Assembly (NCBI GenBank): GCA_023954715.1 | Contig: JAGSHD010000002.1 | Coordinates: 186,001-250,000 of the forward strand | DNA: 64,000 nt | Direction of reading: 5' to 3' | Origin: Candidatus Cloacimonadota bacterium | GTDB lineage: Bacteria; Muiribacteriota; UBA6191 | Part shown: in pieces, positions 63,430-64,000 of the stretch | Numbering within the stretch: the first letter of the stretch is position 1 | Layout of the letters: the number at the start of each line of letters is the position of its first letter | Notes under the pieces: model-generated | What the model saw: the letters and a program-made list of their open reading frames with translations, nothing else | Databases searched by the model: none | Told to the model about the DNA's origin: nothing | Position numbers and translations under genes: made by a program

Positions 63430-64000
63430 TGATTTAACTTTTGATATTATCCCAGAGCCAATACCAATTAAATCCCACCAGTTCTGAAAGTGCCCTACAA
63501 CCAAAAGAACAAGTAAAATGAAAGTAAAGCCGATCATTACAAAAAAGGCTTTGTGCTCTTCTGGATTACTAACCAAGATCTCTGGGATACTTTCTTGCTC
63601 TTCTATTTGTTTGACATCTTTTTTTGGTGAAGGTTTTTTCTGTCCCGTTTTTTGGCTTGCTTTTTTACTAGCTTTGTCCTCATAAAATGTATCAGAAAAC
63701 CTATCTAAAAATGTTTTATAAGCTTTTTTAACTTTTCTTCTATTGGTTGATTTTAAAAGTTTACCTTCTAGCTCTAAAACATCTTGGATCCTATCAGATG
63801 GGTCTGCTTGAATTAACTCTAATATGATTGTCTCCAAATCTAAATCTTCTAGTTTACCGGGTTTTGGTAGTTTTTCACGTTTTTTCTTGTAAACATCTAT
63901 GATTCCATCTTTAGCAGTAAAGCGAATGGGAAGCTTTTTAGATAGGAGTTCGTATAAAATAACACCCAAGGCATATAAATCAGTAGTGTTGCTCACATCA
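63424..64000 (-). CDS. serine/threonine protein kinase, C-terminal part (partial)
   Basis: The frame is open to the right window edge. It enters inside the kinase fold at DVSNTTDLYALGVILYELL (subdomain IX, in which the Asp of D-x-Y-x-L-G is kept), then PGKLEDLDLETIILELIQAD with DPSDRIQD (subdomain XI Arg). A basic linker (KASKKASQKTGQKKPSPKK) and one transmembrane helix near the C-terminus (FVMIGFTFILLVLLVVGHF) follow, with a short extracytoplasmic tail. That places the kinase inside and its tail outside, as in PknB-like receptors but without PASTA repeats here. The catalytic loop lies beyond the window, so activity cannot be judged. Confidence 0.85.
   Translation of the reverse strand, partial: DVSNTTDLYALGVILYELLSKKLPIRFTAKDGIIDVYKKKREKLPKPGKLEDLDLETIILELIQADPSDRIQDVLELEGKLLKSTNRRKVKKAYKTFLDRFSDTFYEDKASKKASQKTGQKKPSPKKDVKQIEEQESIPEILVSNPEEHKAFFVMIGFTFILLVLLVVGHFQNWWDLIGIGSGIISKVKSL

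Noticed and set aside
1..64000. CRISPR arrays, prophage or insertion sequences
   Set aside because: No regularly spaced repeats, transposase, integrase or phage structural genes were seen in either strand.

Overview
The window is an AT-rich (roughly one-third G+C by eye) stretch of a Gram-negative bacterial chromosome. It uses the standard code and makes frequent use of TTG and GTG starts. The Gram-negative call rests on a late lipid A acyltransferase-like gene next to waaA (Kdo transferase), on several lipoprotein signal peptides, and on a polysaccharide-export protein of the outer-membrane type. The gene mix (tandem CheA kinases, many exported proteins of unknown function, an HExxH metalloprotease, DUF1800/DUF1501, orphan GspE) would suit a Bdellovibrionota/Oligoflexia-like or other delta-proteobacteria-related lineage. 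That placement is inference: no rRNA or taxonomic marker beyond ftsH, queG and waaA is present. No phage, IS element, integrase or CRISPR array is visible.

Layout. 1-5.3 kb (minus): an SLBB polysaccharide-export protein cut by the window edge, tRNA-Arg(CCT), a probable outer-membrane barrel and a large lipoprotein. 5.5-8.9 kb (plus): lpxL-like, waaA and an unknown exported protein. 9.0-13.8 kb: a metallo-beta-lactamase-fold protein fused to two cyclic-nucleotide-binding domains, divergent from ftsH across 0.69 kb of non-coding DNA. 13.9-24.3 kb: an accessory-looking block of exported proteins of unknown function. It includes a three-gene operon (22101 down to 16865) with its own promoter and a tandem-duplicated YiiX/NlpC-P60-like hydrolase. 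24.5-34.4 kb (plus): an eight-gene chemosensory operon (hybrid sensor, cheA, cheA, cheW, cheB, cheR, cheY, receiver), followed by a convergent PAS-PAS chemoreceptor. 37.3-39.7 kb: a small exported protein that looks leaderless and an orphan gspE-type ATPase. 39.8-46.8 kb: a TPR lipoprotein, tRNA-Leu(CAA) with a clear promoter, an FN3 lipoprotein, and a pair of M16 peptidases with a small exported partner. 47.0-54.1 kb (minus): queG with a polytopic membrane protein, an HExxH metalloprotease, and a DUF350 membrane protein with a Ser/Arg/Gly-rich lipoprotein. 54.5-63.4 kb (plus): a receiver-histidine kinase and a large hybrid kinase-Hpt, then DUF3604, DUF1800 and DUF1501 proteins. A serine/threonine kinase tail is cut by the right edge.

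How they work together. Signal transduction dominates. In the 24.5-34.4 kb operon the two CheA proteins each carry Hpt, dimerisation, ATPase and duplicated CheW-like domains, and they share one CheW, CheB and CheR. The receptor next door probably feeds them. The absence of flagellar genes, the doubled CheA and the leading hybrid kinase suggest an alternative chemosensory pathway. The 54.5 kb kinase pair forms a second phosphorelay, possibly tied to the PHP-like and DUF1800/DUF1501 exported proteins behind it.

Best candidates for undescribed biology are the exported three-gene operon at 16.9-22.1 kb (including an 868-residue protein with an internal Gly-rich hydrophobic segment), the duplicated permuted cysteine hydrolase beside it, the two-CheA pathway, and a 40-nt repeat found just downstream of two unrelated minus-strand genes (9000-9039 and 52100-52139).
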